The notes under the pieces are model-generated. The model was not told the origin of the DNA. It made no database searches and saw only the letters and a list, made by a program, of their open reading frames with translations. From positions 1 through 64,000 of the forward strand of contig JAURYL010000116.1 of assembly GCA_030653935.1 (NCBI GenBank): 64,000 nt of DNA, given 5' to 3'. Both the position numbers and the translations under genes were made by a program. Positions 9,195-17,074 of this stretch are shown piece after piece. The stretch is from Pseudomonadota bacterium (GTDB lineage: Bacteria > Pseudomonadota > Gammaproteobacteria > Burkholderiales > Thiobacillaceae). Each line of letters begins with the position of its first letter. Position 1 is the first letter of the stretch.

Positions 9195-10346
9195 TCAGGT
9201 CTGGAACTGCTCCAGACGCGCGTTCAAGTCGCTGGTCAGCTTGGCCATGCGATCGGCGCCGTCGATGATGCCGGCGGCGGTGGCCGCGTTGGCGCGGGCG
9301 CTGGTCTGGATGCGGAAAATCTGGCCGGCGATGCGCTCGACACCATCCTGTACCTGAGCGGATACACCGGCGGTGCTCTTCACCATGTCGGCCACGCCGC
9401 CCACCCATTGCGCAGTGCTTTCGATGACCCCCTCGACATTGCGCGAGGCCTCGGACAGCCCGCGATAGACCTCCGACTGGCGGCTCATTTCACGGCTGGT
9501 CTCGGCCACCGACTGGTTGATCCCGCCCAGGGTGCCGCCGATTTCGTCGACGCTGCGCTTGGTGCGTTCCGCCAGTTTTCGCACTTCATCGGCCACCACC
9601 GCGAAGCCGCGCCCCTGTTCCCCGGCGCGCGCGGCCTCGATGGCGGCGTTGAGCGCGAGCAGGTTGGTCTGTTCCGCCACTTCCGAAACGGTGGTGAGCA
9701 CCTGATTGACCTGGGAGGCGGAATCGGAAAGGTGGCTCAGCCGGCTCGCCAGCGCGTCACCGATGCGGATGCTCTCCGCCACCTGCGCGATCATGGCCTG
9801 CACTTCCTTGCGGCTGCGCGCCAGTTCCTCGCGGGCGGATGCCATGTCGCGCGAGGTCTTTTCGGCATCGGTGGCCAGTTCGGCGACGGCGGCGGCAATG
9901 GCTGCCGCGCTGTCGCCGGCCTGTTCGGCAAGCCCGATTTCTTCCTCCACATGCCGGCCGATCTCGCGCGAAGCCTGGCCGAAGGAAGCCGCGACAGCGC
10001 CGCTTTCACGCGAAGACAGCTTGACCTCGTTGAGCGCAACGCGAATGTTCTCGCGGAACTGGTCGATCACCACCAGCATCTCGTGCACCTCCTGGTTGAA
10101 CGCGGCGTTGATGCGCGCCTCGCGCGAGAGGTCCTTGGCGGTGAAGTGAGCGAGATACGCCGACACCTGACGCACGGTATCCACCCCCCAGCGTTTTTCG
10201 TCGATGTCGTGCAACAGCACGACCAGCGCCACGACGTATTGCACGATGGAGCCGAACAGGTTGTCGGTGAAGAAGGCGGCGTTGCCCAGCAACAGCACCA
10301 CACCCAGCCAATGCACCACGCGCATCCGCAAGAACAGCGATTTCAT
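9195..10346 (-). CDS. methyl-accepting chemotaxis protein without periplasmic sensor
   Basis: Chemoreceptor of 383 residues. The start at 10346 is supported by GGGAG seven bases upstream and by the membrane segment that follows; the longer open frame to 10517 would run through the promoter. Two hydrophobic segments near residues 10-45 form a hairpin with almost no external loop, then a cytoplasmic coiled coil contains the conserved receptor tip ([20 protein letters not shown] and [16 protein letters not shown]). Signal sensing must therefore occur in the membrane or cytoplasm. A sigma-28-type promoter lies 35 bases upstream, which points to co-expression with flagellar genes. It is divergent from the vapBC pair. 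Confidence 0.9.
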   Translation of the reverse strand: MKSLFLRMRVVHWLGVVLLLGNAAFFTDNLFGSIVQYVVALVVLLHDIDEKRWGVDTVRQVSAYLAHFTAKDLSREARINAAFNQEVHEMLVVIDQFRENIRVALNEVKLSSRESGAVAASFGQASREIGRHVEEEIGLAEQAGDSAAAIAAAVAELATDAEKTSRDMASAREELARSRKEVQAMIAQVAESIRIGDALASRLSHLSDSASQVNQVLTTVSEVAEQTNLLALNAAIEAARAGEQGRGFAVVADEVRKLAERTKRSVDEIGGTLGGINQSVAETSREMSRQSEVYRGLSEASRNVEGVIESTAQWVGGVADMVKSTAGVSAQVQDGVERIAGQIFRIQTSARANAATAAGIIDGADRMAKLTSDLNARLEQFQT

Positions 10347-10380
10347 TTTTTTGCTCCCGGCAGGTTGAAGGGTTGGCCCT

Positions 10381-10407
10381 ATTACGGCGGCGCTGCGGCG
10401 AACTTTA
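10381..10407 (-). promoter_or_regulatory. candidate sigma-28 (FliA) promoter
   Basis: Read on the minus strand: TAAA at 10407-10404, exactly 15 bases, then GCCGTAAT at 10388-10381 (consensus TAAA-N15-GCCGATAA). The spacing is exact and the -10 box keeps GCCG. It sits just upstream of a chemoreceptor gene. Confidence 0.55.
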
Positions 10408-10414
10408 AGCGCCA

Positions 10415-10444
10415 TTGCCACACGCTTCTCCCAACGCCTAAAAT
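10415..10444 (+). promoter_or_regulatory. candidate sigma-70 promoter for vapBC
   Basis: TTGCCA at 10415-10420, 18 bases, TAAAAT at 10439-10444, about 30 bases before the antitoxin start. Each box differs from consensus at one position. Confidence 0.45.
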
Positions 10445-10476
10445 GGCCACCCAATAGCCAGATTAACCGCGCCAGC

Positions 10477-10767
10477 ATGTTGGAAACCCCCATCACGGAA
10501 GCAAAAAACACCTTCACCGCCCTGGTGCATCAGGTCGAGGGCGGCGAAGTCGTGCATCTGACCCGGCATGGTCGGCCGGTGGCGGTGATTCTTTCCGAGG
10601 TCGAATACCAGGAATTGCGTCAGCACTCGGCGCCGCGCGGCGATCTGCTGGACTTCGTACGGGACTGGCGCGGCGATCTGTCGGGCGATTGGCTCGGCCT
10701 GTCCGACAGTGAAATCGACGCCGCGCGTGACCGCGCGCCGGGCAAGGACTTCGCATGGGAAGCCTGA
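10477..10767 (+). CDS. Phd/YefM-type antitoxin
   Basis: Antitoxin of 96 residues. The first 60 match the Phd/YefM fold ([19 protein letters not shown], then a [20 protein letters not shown]-like strand pair), which binds operator DNA and autoregulates the operon. The acidic C-terminal part should wrap the toxin. The gene overlaps the following PIN toxin by 13 bases, the usual coupled antitoxin-first order. It lies directly upstream of ribF, an unusual position beside a housekeeping operon. Confidence 0.88.
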   Translation: MLETPITEAKNTFTALVHQVEGGEVVHLTRHGRPVAVILSEVEYQELRQHSAPRGDLLDFVRDWRGDLSGDWLGLSDSEIDAARDRAPGKDFAWEA

Positions 10768-11180
10768 GCTTTCTCCTGGACAGCAACGTGCTGTCGGAGC
10801 TCACCAAGGCCGAGGCCAACGCCGGGCTCATGCGGCAACTGGCGCAACATCGCGCCGCCTGCGCCACAACCACGGTGGTGATGCACGAACTGGCCTATGG
10901 CGTGGCGCGCCTGCCCGAGAGCGCGCGCAAGACGCGCTTGCGGGATTTCGTCAGCGGTCTGATCGACTGCGGTATGACGATCTTGCCCTACGACCTGGAT
11001 GCCGCGCTCTGGCACGCGGGCGAGCGGGCACGCCTGGAAGCGGCCGGCTTGACCCCGCCTTTCCGCGACGGCCAGATCGCCGCCGTGGCGGCCAGCCGCA
11101 ACCTGACCCTGGTGAGCCGCAATCTGGCCGATTTCCAACATTTCCAAGGCTTGTCCAGCGCAAGCTGGTTTTCGGAGTAA
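10755..11180 (+). CDS. vapC: PIN-domain ribonuclease toxin (VapC type)
   Basis: 141 residues, the usual size of VapC toxins, which cleave specific RNAs using Mg2+ held by four acidic residues. The expected positions are visible: D near residue 9 (LLDSN), E in VMHELAYGV, D in PFRDGQIAA and D in SRNLADF. The start overlaps the antitoxin gene by 13 bases, indicating translational coupling. The ribF start follows eight bases after the stop, so ribF may receive read-through from this promoter. Confidence 0.88.
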   Translation: MGSLSFLLDSNVLSELTKAEANAGLMRQLAQHRAACATTTVVMHELAYGVARLPESARKTRLRDFVSGLIDCGMTILPYDLDAALWHAGERARLEAAGLTPPFRDGQIAAVAASRNLTLVSRNLADFQHFQGLSSASWFSE

Positions 11181-11188
11181 CTCCCACC

Positions 11189-12121
11189 ATGCTGATGACC
11201 CACGGCTGGTTTGGTATGCAGCATCAAGCCACCCGCCCCAACGCCGTCACCATCGGCAATTTCGATGGCATTCATCTCGGCCATCAGGCCATGCTGGCGC
11301 GGCTGACCTCGCGCGCCGCCTCGGTGGCCGCCGCGCCCACGGTGCTGACCTTCGAGCCGCATCCACGGGAAATTTTCACCCCGGAATCCGCCCCCACCCG
11401 CCTGACTTCCCTGCGCGAGAAGCTGGAGATTCTGCGTGGGCTGGGCGTGGCGCATGTCCATGTCTGCCGCTTTTCCAAACCCTTCGCCGCGCTCACCGCC
11501 GAGGATTTCGTGCGCCGCATCCTGGTGGACGGCCTGAAAGCACGTTATGTGCTGGTGGGCGACGACTTCCGTTTCGGCGCCAAACGGGCCGGGGACTTCG
11601 CCCTGCTGGAGCGCATGGGCAAGGAATTCGGCTTTCAGGCCGAAGCGCTGCACACCGTCGAAGCCGCCGGCCAGCGCGCATCGTCAACCGCCGTGCGCGA
11701 GGCGCTGGCCGAGGGTGACATGGCGATGGCCGCGCAACTGCTGGGCCGCCCCTATTCGATCTCCGGCCGCGTGGTGGGCGGCGACCAGTTGGGCCGCAAG
11801 ATCGGCTATCCCACCGCCAATATCCAGTTGAAGCACAACAAGCCGCCATTGAAGGGCATCTTCGCGGTGCGCGTGCAAGGTCTTGGGCAGCCGGACTGGC
11901 CCGGCGTCGCCAGTCTCGGCACCCGCCCCACCGTCCACACCAACGGCCGCCCGACCCTGGAAGTGCATCTGTTCAACTTCGACCGCAGCATCTACCGCGA
12001 ACACCTGCGCGTGGAGTTCCTGCACAAGCTGCGCGATGAAGCCAAGTTCCCCAACCTCGACACGTTGATCGCCCAGATCGATCTCGATGCGCAACAGGCG
12101 CGGGAATTGTTGAATGTCTGA
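11189..12121 (+). CDS. ribF: bifunctional riboflavin kinase / FAD synthetase
   Basis: Makes FMN and then FAD from riboflavin in the cytoplasm. 310 residues is the normal length. The N-terminal nucleotidyltransferase domain shows TIGNFDGIHLGHQAML (about 20-35) and the ISSTxVR-like RASSTAVREAL. The C-terminal flavokinase domain shows GRKIGYPTANI and VASLGTRPTV. I use the ATG at 11189, with GGAG upstream; ATGs at 11195 and 11219 are alternatives. In related bacteria ribF is followed directly by ileS; here an ORF6N gene is inserted, overlapping the end of ribF by eight bases. Confidence 0.95.
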   Translation: MLMTHGWFGMQHQATRPNAVTIGNFDGIHLGHQAMLARLTSRAASVAAAPTVLTFEPHPREIFTPESAPTRLTSLREKLEILRGLGVAHVHVCRFSKPFAALTAEDFVRRILVDGLKARYVLVGDDFRFGAKRAGDFALLERMGKEFGFQAEALHTVEAAGQRASSTAVREALAEGDMAMAAQLLGRPYSISGRVVGGDQLGRKIGYPTANIQLKHNKPPLKGIFAVRVQGLGQPDWPGVASLGTRPTVHTNGRPTLEVHLFNFDRSIYREHLRVEFLHKLRDEAKFPNLDTLIAQIDLDAQQARELLNV

Positions 12122-12875
12122 GCTGGTGCCCACGCCCTTTGCTGATCGCATCCTGATCGTGCGCGGCCAGCGGGTGATGCCAGCAGCCTGTCGGACTTTG
12201 GATCGTCGGCTGCGAAACGGCCGCGCCGGCCCGGTTTTCGCCGGCTTCTTGGGAAATAGTCCCGGCTATTCCCCGGCGAAGCCGTCAAAAACCGACCTCG
12301 GCGGGGCCGTTTCTCGCTATCGACGCCCAAAGTCCGACAGGCTGCTGGATGCCGATCTGGCGGAGCTTTATGGCGTGCCGACCAAGCGCTTCAACGAGCA
12401 GGTCAAACGCAACCTGGCCCGCTTTCCCGTCGACTTCATGTTTCAACTGACAGCGGAAGAGTTCCAATCTTTGAGGTCGCAATTTGCGACCTCAAAGATT
12501 GAGGGCAGGTGGTCGCAAGATGCGACCACCTCACCCGGCCGTGGCGGCCGCCGCCACATCCCCTACGCCTTCACCGAACACGGCGCCATCATGGCCGCCA
12601 CCATCCTCAATTCGCCCAAAGCGGTAGAGATGAGCGTGTTCGTGGTGCGCGCCTTCATCGAGCGCCGTAGGTTGGGCAAAGCGCAGCGTGCCCAACATCG
12701 CGGCGGTTCGTTGGGCACGCTTCGCTTTGCCCAACCTACGCCACTGGAACGCAAGGTTTCCTCCCACGACCAGGCCCTGGCCGGCGTCATCGACGCCATC
12801 CGCCAGTTGACCGCCCCTCCCAACCCGAAAAAACGTCCCATCGGTTTCGTCACCGACCCAGAAGAAAATGCCTGA
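12114..12875 (+). CDS. ORF6N-domain protein carrying two in-frame repeat insertions
   Basis: 253 residues. The ORF6N core, a DNA-binding-type domain common in phages and mobile regions, is recognisable but split: [10 protein letters not shown] (residues 13-22), then 55 foreign residues, then [30 protein letters not shown] and [20 protein letters not shown]. The 55 codons come from a 165-bp palindromic element (12180-12344). A second repeat (12667-12739, family A) encodes the basic stretch [11 protein letters not shown] to LRFAQPT and appears to replace part of the usual coiled coil before [10 protein letters not shown]. Both keep the frame open. The gene overlaps ribF and ileS by eight bases each, with near-identical overlap sequences (ATGTCTGA and ATGCCTGA). 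Whether the product is functional is doubtful. Confidence 0.8.
   Translation: MSELVPTPFADRILIVRGQRVMPAACRTLDRRLRNGRAGPVFAGFLGNSPGYSPAKPSKTDLGGAVSRYRRPKSDRLLDADLAELYGVPTKRFNEQVKRNLARFPVDFMFQLTAEEFQSLRSQFATSKIEGRWSQDATTSPGRGGRRHIPYAFTEHGAIMAATILNSPKAVEMSVFVVRAFIERRRLGKAQRAQHRGGSLGTLRFAQPTPLERKVSSHDQALAGVIDAIRQLTAPPNPKKRPIGFVTDPEENA
12181..12347. repeat. palindromic element inserted in the ORF6N gene
   Basis: Outer arms of 21 bp at 12181-12201 and 12327-12347 are perfect inverted repeats (CAGCAGCCTGTCGGACTTTG and complement). Inner segments (GAAACGGCC, CGCCGGCTTC) also pair imperfectly, giving a near full-length hairpin of about 167 bp. Relative to the ORF6N consensus it adds exactly 55 codons. 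Confidence 0.9.
12667..12739. repeat. family A repeat inside the ORF6N gene
   Basis: Full 73-bp copy with both arms, lying wholly inside the coding region and read in the same frame as the nosD1 copy. Confidence 0.92.
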
Positions 12876-15708
12876 CTACAAATCCACCCTGAACCTGCCC
12901 GACACCCCCTTTCCCATGCGCGGCGATCTCGCCAAACGCGAGCCGGGCTGGATCAAGCAATGGCAGGAGAACAAGCTCTACGAAAAGATCCGCGCGGCAA
13001 GCAGAGGGCGGCCCAAGTTCATCCTGCATGACGGCCCGCCCTACGCCAACGGCGACATCCACATCGGCCACGCGGTGAACAAGATCCTCAAGGACATCAT
13101 CGTCAAGACCAAGACGCTGGACGGCTTCGACGCGCCCTATGTGCCGGGCTGGGACTGCCACGGCCTGCCGATCGAACTGGTGGTGGAAAAAACCCACGGC
13201 AAAAACATGGAGCCGGCGAAATTCCGCGAACTGTGCCGCGAATACGCCGCCACTCAGGTGGAACGGCAGAAAGCCGACTTCATCCGCCTGGGTGTGCTGG
13301 GCGACTGGGAACATCCCTACCGCACCATGGATTTCCAGTTCGAGGCGGACATCATTCGCGAGTTGGGAAAAATCCAGCGCAACGGCCACCTCTACCTGGG
13401 CGCCAAGCCGGTGCACTGGTGCGTCGATTGCGGCTCGGCGCTGGCGGAAGCGGAAGTGGAATATGAAGACAAGGTGTCGCCGGCCATCGACGTCGCCTTC
13501 CCGGTGGCGGACCTGGACGATTTGGCTCGCCGTATCGGCATCTCCAACCTGGACACCCCCGCCTATGCGGTGATCTGGACCACCACGCCCTGGACCCTGC
13601 CGGCCAATCGGGCGGTGGCGGTGCACGCGGACTTCGCCTATGACGTCATCCGCACCCCGAAAGGGCTGCTGATCCTGGCGCGCGACCTGGCCGAGGCGGC
13701 GATCCAGCGCTACGGCTTCGAGACGGTGGAAACCGTGGCCCAGGTCAGCGGTGCGGCCTTGGCCGGCCTGCAACTGCGCCACCCCTTTTACGAGTACGAG
13801 GTGCCGGTGATCCTGGCCGACTTCGTGACCACGGAGGCCGGTGTCGGCCTGGTCCACATCGCCCCCGGTCACGGCCACGACGACTATATCGCCGGCCTGA
13901 AGTACGGACTGGAAGTCGCCAACCCGGTCGGCGACGACGGCAAGTTCTACGCCGACACCCCCATCGTCGGCGGCCTCTCGGTGTGGGATGGCAACAAGAA
14001 GGTGCTGGAAACCCTCACCGAGAACGGCCACCTGCTGGCGAAAGCCCATCTCAAGCACAGCTACCCGCATTGCTGGCGGCACAAGACGCCGATCATCTTC
14101 CGCGCGACGCGGCAGTGGTTCATCGGCATGAACACCAAATCCCCCCTGGCCCCCCTTTGGCAAAGGGGGGAAAACCCCGGCGCCGCAGCTGACGCGCCCC
14201 CTCAAGGGGCTGGGGATTTCACCCTGCGCGATCTCGCCATGCACGCCGTCGAAGAAACCGAGTTCTTCCCCGCCTGGGGCCGTGCGCGGCTGGAAGCGAT
14301 GATGAAAAGCCGCCCGGACTGGTGCGTCTCGCGCCAACGCAACTGGGGCGTGCCGATCACCTTCTTCATGCACAAACAAACCGGCGAACTACATCCACGT
14401 TCGGCGGAACTGCTGGAGATTGTGGCCAAACGGGTGGAACAGCGCGGCGTCGAAGCCTGGTTCAGCCTCGACCCGAAGGAACTGCTGGGCGAGGAGATCG
14501 AGGATTACGCCAAGGTAAAAGACACCCTGGATGTCTGGTTCGACTCCGGCGTCACCCACGCCTGCCTGTTGAAGGAGCGCGAAGGCCTGGCGCACCCGGC
14601 CGACCTCTATCTGGAAGGCTCCGACCAGCATCGCGGCTGGTTCCAGTCGTCCCTGCTCACCGGCTGCGCCACGGACGGCATCGCGCCCTACAAGGCGCTG
14701 CTGACCCACGGTTTCGTGGTGGACGCCAAGGGCAAGAAGATGTCCAAGTCCACGGGCAATGTGATCGCGCCGCAGAAGGTGATGGATACCTACGGCGCCG
14801 ACATCCTGCGCCTGTGGGTGGCATCCACCGATTACTCGGGTGAGCTGACCATTTCCGATGAAATCCTGAAACGCGCGGTGGACGGCTACCGCCGCATCCG
14901 CAACACCCTGCGCTTCCTGCTCGCCAATACCGCCGATTTCGACCTGTCGCAAAACGCCGTGGCGCTGGACGAGATGCTGGAAATCGACCGCTATGCCCTG
15001 GCGCTCACCCGAGCGATGCAGGAAGAAGTGCTGGCCGATTACCGCAATTACAGCTTCCATACCGCCGTGCAGCGCCTGCATGCGTTCTGTTCGGAAGACC
15101 TCGGCGCCTTCTACCTCGACGTGCTGAAAGACCGCCTCTACACCTGCGGCGTCGACTCCAAAGCCCGCCGCGCCGCGCAGACCGCGCTGTGGCACATCCA
15201 GCACACGCTCACCCGATTGCTGGCGCCCATCCTCTCCGCCACCGCGGAGGAGATCTGGACGCTGCAAGCACAATGCCAGGCGGAAAGCGTGTTCCTGAGC
15301 CTGTGGCACGAGTTGCCGCCACAAGCCGATGCCGACACGCTGCTCACACGCTGGAGCCGCATCCGCGAATTGCGCGCCCTGTGCACTCGGCACATCGAGG
15401 ACTTGCGGGTGGCGGGCCAGGTCGGTTCCTCGTTGCAGGCCGAGGTCACGCTGTTCGCGGCGGGTGATGACTACACCTTGCTCTCCAGCCTGGGCGACGA
15501 TCTCAAATTCGTGCTCATCACCTCCGCCGCGCGTGTGCTGCAAAGCGAAGGCGAAACGCGCGTCGAAGCCAGCGCCTCCAGCCACGAGAAATGCGAGCGC
15601 TGCTGGCATTACCGCGAGGACGTCGGCGCCGTGGCCGAGCATCCGGGGCTGTGCGGGCGCTGCGTGAGCAACCTGTATGGCGAAGGGGAAGCGCGTGAAC
15701 ATGCGTGA
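12868..15708 (+). CDS. ileS: isoleucyl-tRNA synthetase
   Basis: Charges tRNA-Ile and edits Val-tRNA-Ile. 946 residues, normal for class I IleRS. Visible: HIGH signature ([12 protein letters not shown], about 65-76), CP1 editing domain ([16 protein letters not shown]), KMSKS loop ([11 protein letters not shown]) and a C-terminal zinc finger (CERCWHY with CGRCVSN). A 28-residue segment at about residues 424-451 ([11 protein letters not shown] onward) has no counterpart in the family. It is encoded by an 84-bp repeat element at 14137-14220, just after WFIGMNT. The enzyme is essential, so this insertion must be tolerated. The start overlaps the ORF6N gene by eight bases; lspA follows. Confidence 0.96.
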   Translation: MPDYKSTLNLPDTPFPMRGDLAKREPGWIKQWQENKLYEKIRAASRGRPKFILHDGPPYANGDIHIGHAVNKILKDIIVKTKTLDGFDAPYVPGWDCHGLPIELVVEKTHGKNMEPAKFRELCREYAATQVERQKADFIRLGVLGDWEHPYRTMDFQFEADIIRELGKIQRNGHLYLGAKPVHWCVDCGSALAEAEVEYEDKVSPAIDVAFPVADLDDLARRIGISNLDTPAYAVIWTTTPWTLPANRAVAVHADFAYDVIRTPKGLLILARDLAEAAIQRYGFETVETVAQVSGAALAGLQLRHPFYEYEVPVILADFVTTEAGVGLVHIAPGHGHDDYIAGLKYGLEVANPVGDDGKFYADTPIVGGLSVWDGNKKVLETLTENGHLLAKAHLKHSYPHCWRHKTPIIFRATRQWFIGMNTKSPLAPLWQRGENPGAAADAPPQGAGDFTLRDLAMHAVEETEFFPAWGRARLEAMMKSRPDWCVSRQRNWGVPITFFMHKQTGELHPRSAELLEIVAKRVEQRGVEAWFSLDPKELLGEEIEDYAKVKDTLDVWFDSGVTHACLLKEREGLAHPADLYLEGSDQHRGWFQSSLLTGCATDGIAPYKALLTHGFVVDAKGKKMSKSTGNVIAPQKVMDTYGADILRLWVASTDYSGELTISDEILKRAVDGYRRIRNTLRFLLANTADFDLSQNAVALDEMLEIDRYALALTRAMQEEVLADYRNYSFHTAVQRLHAFCSEDLGAFYLDVLKDRLYTCGVDSKARRAAQTALWHIQHTLTRLLAPILSATAEEIWTLQAQCQAESVFLSLWHELPPQADADTLLTRWSRIRELRALCTRHIEDLRVAGQVGSSLQAEVTLFAAGDDYTLLSSLGDDLKFVLITSAARVLQSEGETRVEASASSHEKCERCWHYREDVGAVAEHPGLCGRCVSNLYGEGEAREHA
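14137..14220. repeat. family F repeat inside ileS
   Basis: 84 bp, exactly 28 codons, bounded by AAATCCCCC and GGGGATTT. An internal hairpin CCCCCCTTTGGCAAAGGGGGG and a second one around CCCCTCAAGGGG. Related C/G-run hairpins occur at 30972-31016. Confidence 0.85.
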
Positions 15709-15720
15709 TGGAGCACCTGA

Positions 15721-15773
15721 TGTAGCGCAGGCATCTCTGCCTGCGAGAATGCAGGCTGGAAGCCTGCGCTACA
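15721..15773. repeat. family C (TGTAGCGCAGGC) repeat
   Basis: Hairpin with arms TGTAGCGCAGGC and GCCTGCGCTACA, filling the ileS-lspA gap. A related copy lies at 42771-42842. Confidence 0.82.
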
Positions 15774-15783
15774 GGGGCGCGCC

Positions 15784-16260
15784 ATGAATGCCCCCCGCTC
15801 CGGCCTCGTCTGGCTCTGGCTCGCCGCCGTGGTGCTGGTTCTCGACCAGGCCACCAAGTTGCTGGTAATCGACAGCCTGGTTGCCTACATCGACGTCATC
15901 CCGCTCACCAGTTTCTTCAACCTGGTCCACGTCCACAACAGCGGCGCGGCGTTTTCCCTGTTCGCCGACCAGCCCGGCTGGCAGCGCTGGTTCTTCCTGG
16001 CGATCGCCAGCGTCGCCTCGGTCGTCATCATTCATCTCCTGCGGAAGACCGACAACCGCCCCCTGTTTGCAATCGCCCTGGCCCTGATTCTCGGCGGCGC
16101 CATCGGTAACGTGATCGACCGTGTCCTCTATGGCCATGTCATCGACTTCCTCGATTTCTACCTGGGCGCCTGGCACTTCCCAGCATTCAACGTGGCCGAC
16201 AGCGCCATCACGGTGGGCGCCGCACTGCTGATCTGGGACAGTTTCCGCAAACCCGCGTAA
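15784..16260 (+). CDS. lspA: lipoprotein signal peptidase
   Basis: Inner-membrane aspartyl protease that cleaves prolipoprotein signal peptides after diacylglyceryl transfer. 158 residues with four TM segments, the family norm. The two catalytic Asp motifs are present: GNVIDRV (about residues 116-122) and FNVADSAIT (about 138-146). An upstream motif LDQATKLL also fits. The usual ileS-lspA order is kept, but a 53-bp repeat separates them. Its substrates here would include NosL and the small lipoprotein at 39301. Confidence 0.96.
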   Translation: MNAPRSGLVWLWLAAVVLVLDQATKLLVIDSLVAYIDVIPLTSFFNLVHVHNSGAAFSLFADQPGWQRWFFLAIASVASVVIIHLLRKTDNRPLFAIALALILGGAIGNVIDRVLYGHVIDFLDFYLGAWHFPAFNVADSAITVGAALLIWDSFRKPA

Positions 16261-16264
16261 ACCC

Positions 16265-16359
16265 GTAGGGCGGAACGGCGATAGCCGGTTCCGCCGGAAG
16301 GTGGGGCGTCAGATCGAACGTGCCACCTTCCGGCGGATCGCCTTCGGCATCCGCCCTAC
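16265..16359. repeat. family B palindromic repeat
   Basis: 95 bp, arms GTAGGGCGGA and TCCGCCCTAC, with a strong inner hairpin (TTCCGCCGGAAGGTGG paired with CCACCTTCCGGCGGA). Placed between lspA and the sigma-28 promoter of the chemosensory cluster; it may insulate the two units. Confidence 0.85.
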
Positions 16360-16381
16360 GCCACTGGTGCAACATTCTTCC

Positions 16382-16408
16382 TAAAGTTCCCCCCCAGTTC
16401 GCCGCTAA
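16382..16408 (+). promoter_or_regulatory. sigma-28 (FliA) promoter of the chemosensory cluster
   Basis: TAAA at 16382-16385, exactly 15 bases, GCCGCTAA at 16401-16408. Seven of eight -10 bases match GCCGATAA. It overlaps the first possible ATG (16408), so translation must begin further downstream. An inverted repeat (GGTCAGGA and TCCTGACC, 16410-16440) follows at the expected transcript start. Confidence 0.8.
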
Positions 16409-16440
16409 TGGTCAGGACATTTTCTGGGGTATTCCTGACC

Positions 16441-16950
16441 GTGAACCGCGCAGTGAACAACAACGCCTTGCATCGCCTCCTCTATATGGTGGTGGCGGGG
16501 CATCGTTTCTGTCTGCGCCTGGGTGATGTGGAGCGCCTGCTGCCGTTGATGCAGGTGCAGCGCGTGCCGGAAGGACCGGACTATCTGCTGGGGGTGATGA
16601 ATCTGCGCGGCGAAGCGGTGCCGATTCTCGATCTGGCGCGCCGTCTCAATCTCCCCTCCAGCGCCGACTACGCGCTGGACACCCCGGTGGTGCTGGTGGC
16701 TATCGGCAGCCTGCGCGCCGGCCTGGTGGTGGACGAAGTGCAAGGCGTGCGGGCGGTACCACGCTCGGCCCTGCGGGGTGATGCCTTGTTCCGCGATGGC
16801 CTGCCGCCGGTGCTCTCGGCGGTCACCAGCAATGACGGCACCGCGCTCCTGCTCGACGCGCTGCGCATCCTGGATATCGACCTGTCCGGCCTGTCGCAGC
16901 CCCTCGCGCTTGATGAAGAACTGCTTTCCCTGTGCCGGGGAGTGAATTGA
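16441..16950 (+). CDS. cheW: CheW-type coupling protein (first)
   Basis: CheW-like adaptor linking chemoreceptors to CheA, 169 residues. The in-frame ATG at 16408 is part of the sigma-28 -10 box, so I start at the GTG at 16441; ATG 16486 is a further option. Features of the fold: VVAGHRFCLRLGDVERLLPL, GPDYLLGVMNLRGEAVPILD (the usual G-x-NLRG-x-x-xPxxD core) and VVDEVQGVRAVP. It opens the cluster in the position WspB occupies in Wsp systems. A second CheW lies after cheR. A family A repeat separates it from cheR. Confidence 0.88.
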   Translation: MNRAVNNNALHRLLYMVVAGHRFCLRLGDVERLLPLMQVQRVPEGPDYLLGVMNLRGEAVPILDLARRLNLPSSADYALDTPVVLVAIGSLRAGLVVDEVQGVRAVPRSALRGDALFRDGLPPVLSAVTSNDGTALLLDALRILDIDLSGLSQPLALDEELLSLCRGVN

Positions 16951-16974
16951 TGCCGGCTCACCCCCCGCTCATCC

Positions 16975-17050
16975 GTAGGTTGGGCAAAGCGAAGCGTGCC
17001 CAACAAGCCGCCGTTGCAATGTTGGGCACGCTTCGCTTTGCCCAACCTAC
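16975..17050. repeat. family A palindromic repeat
   Basis: 76-bp copy between cheW and cheR, inside the predicted transcript. Confidence 0.9.
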
Positions 17051-17074
17051 GCCTCTTTACCGGGAAGCGCATTG

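Noticed and set aside
8919-10457. 512-codon plus-strand open frame over the minus-strand receptor
   Set aside because: Shadow frame running through a promoter region; the receptor tip motif is on the minus strand.
10709-11188. 160-codon extension of ribF upstream of 11189
   Set aside because: It overlaps the vapC toxin gene in another frame and has no RibF similarity.
12475-12540. Two hairpins inside the ORF6N gene (GAGGTCGCAATTTGCGACCTC type)
   Set aside because: Considered as terminator or operator, but they lie mid-gene without a T run and can be explained by local codon repetition.
12531-12767. Small open frames translating family A repeats (LGKAKRAQ and [10 protein letters not shown] peptides) here and at many other copies
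   Set aside because: Frames arise from the palindrome itself and occur at nearly every copy; only those within larger recognisable genes are kept.
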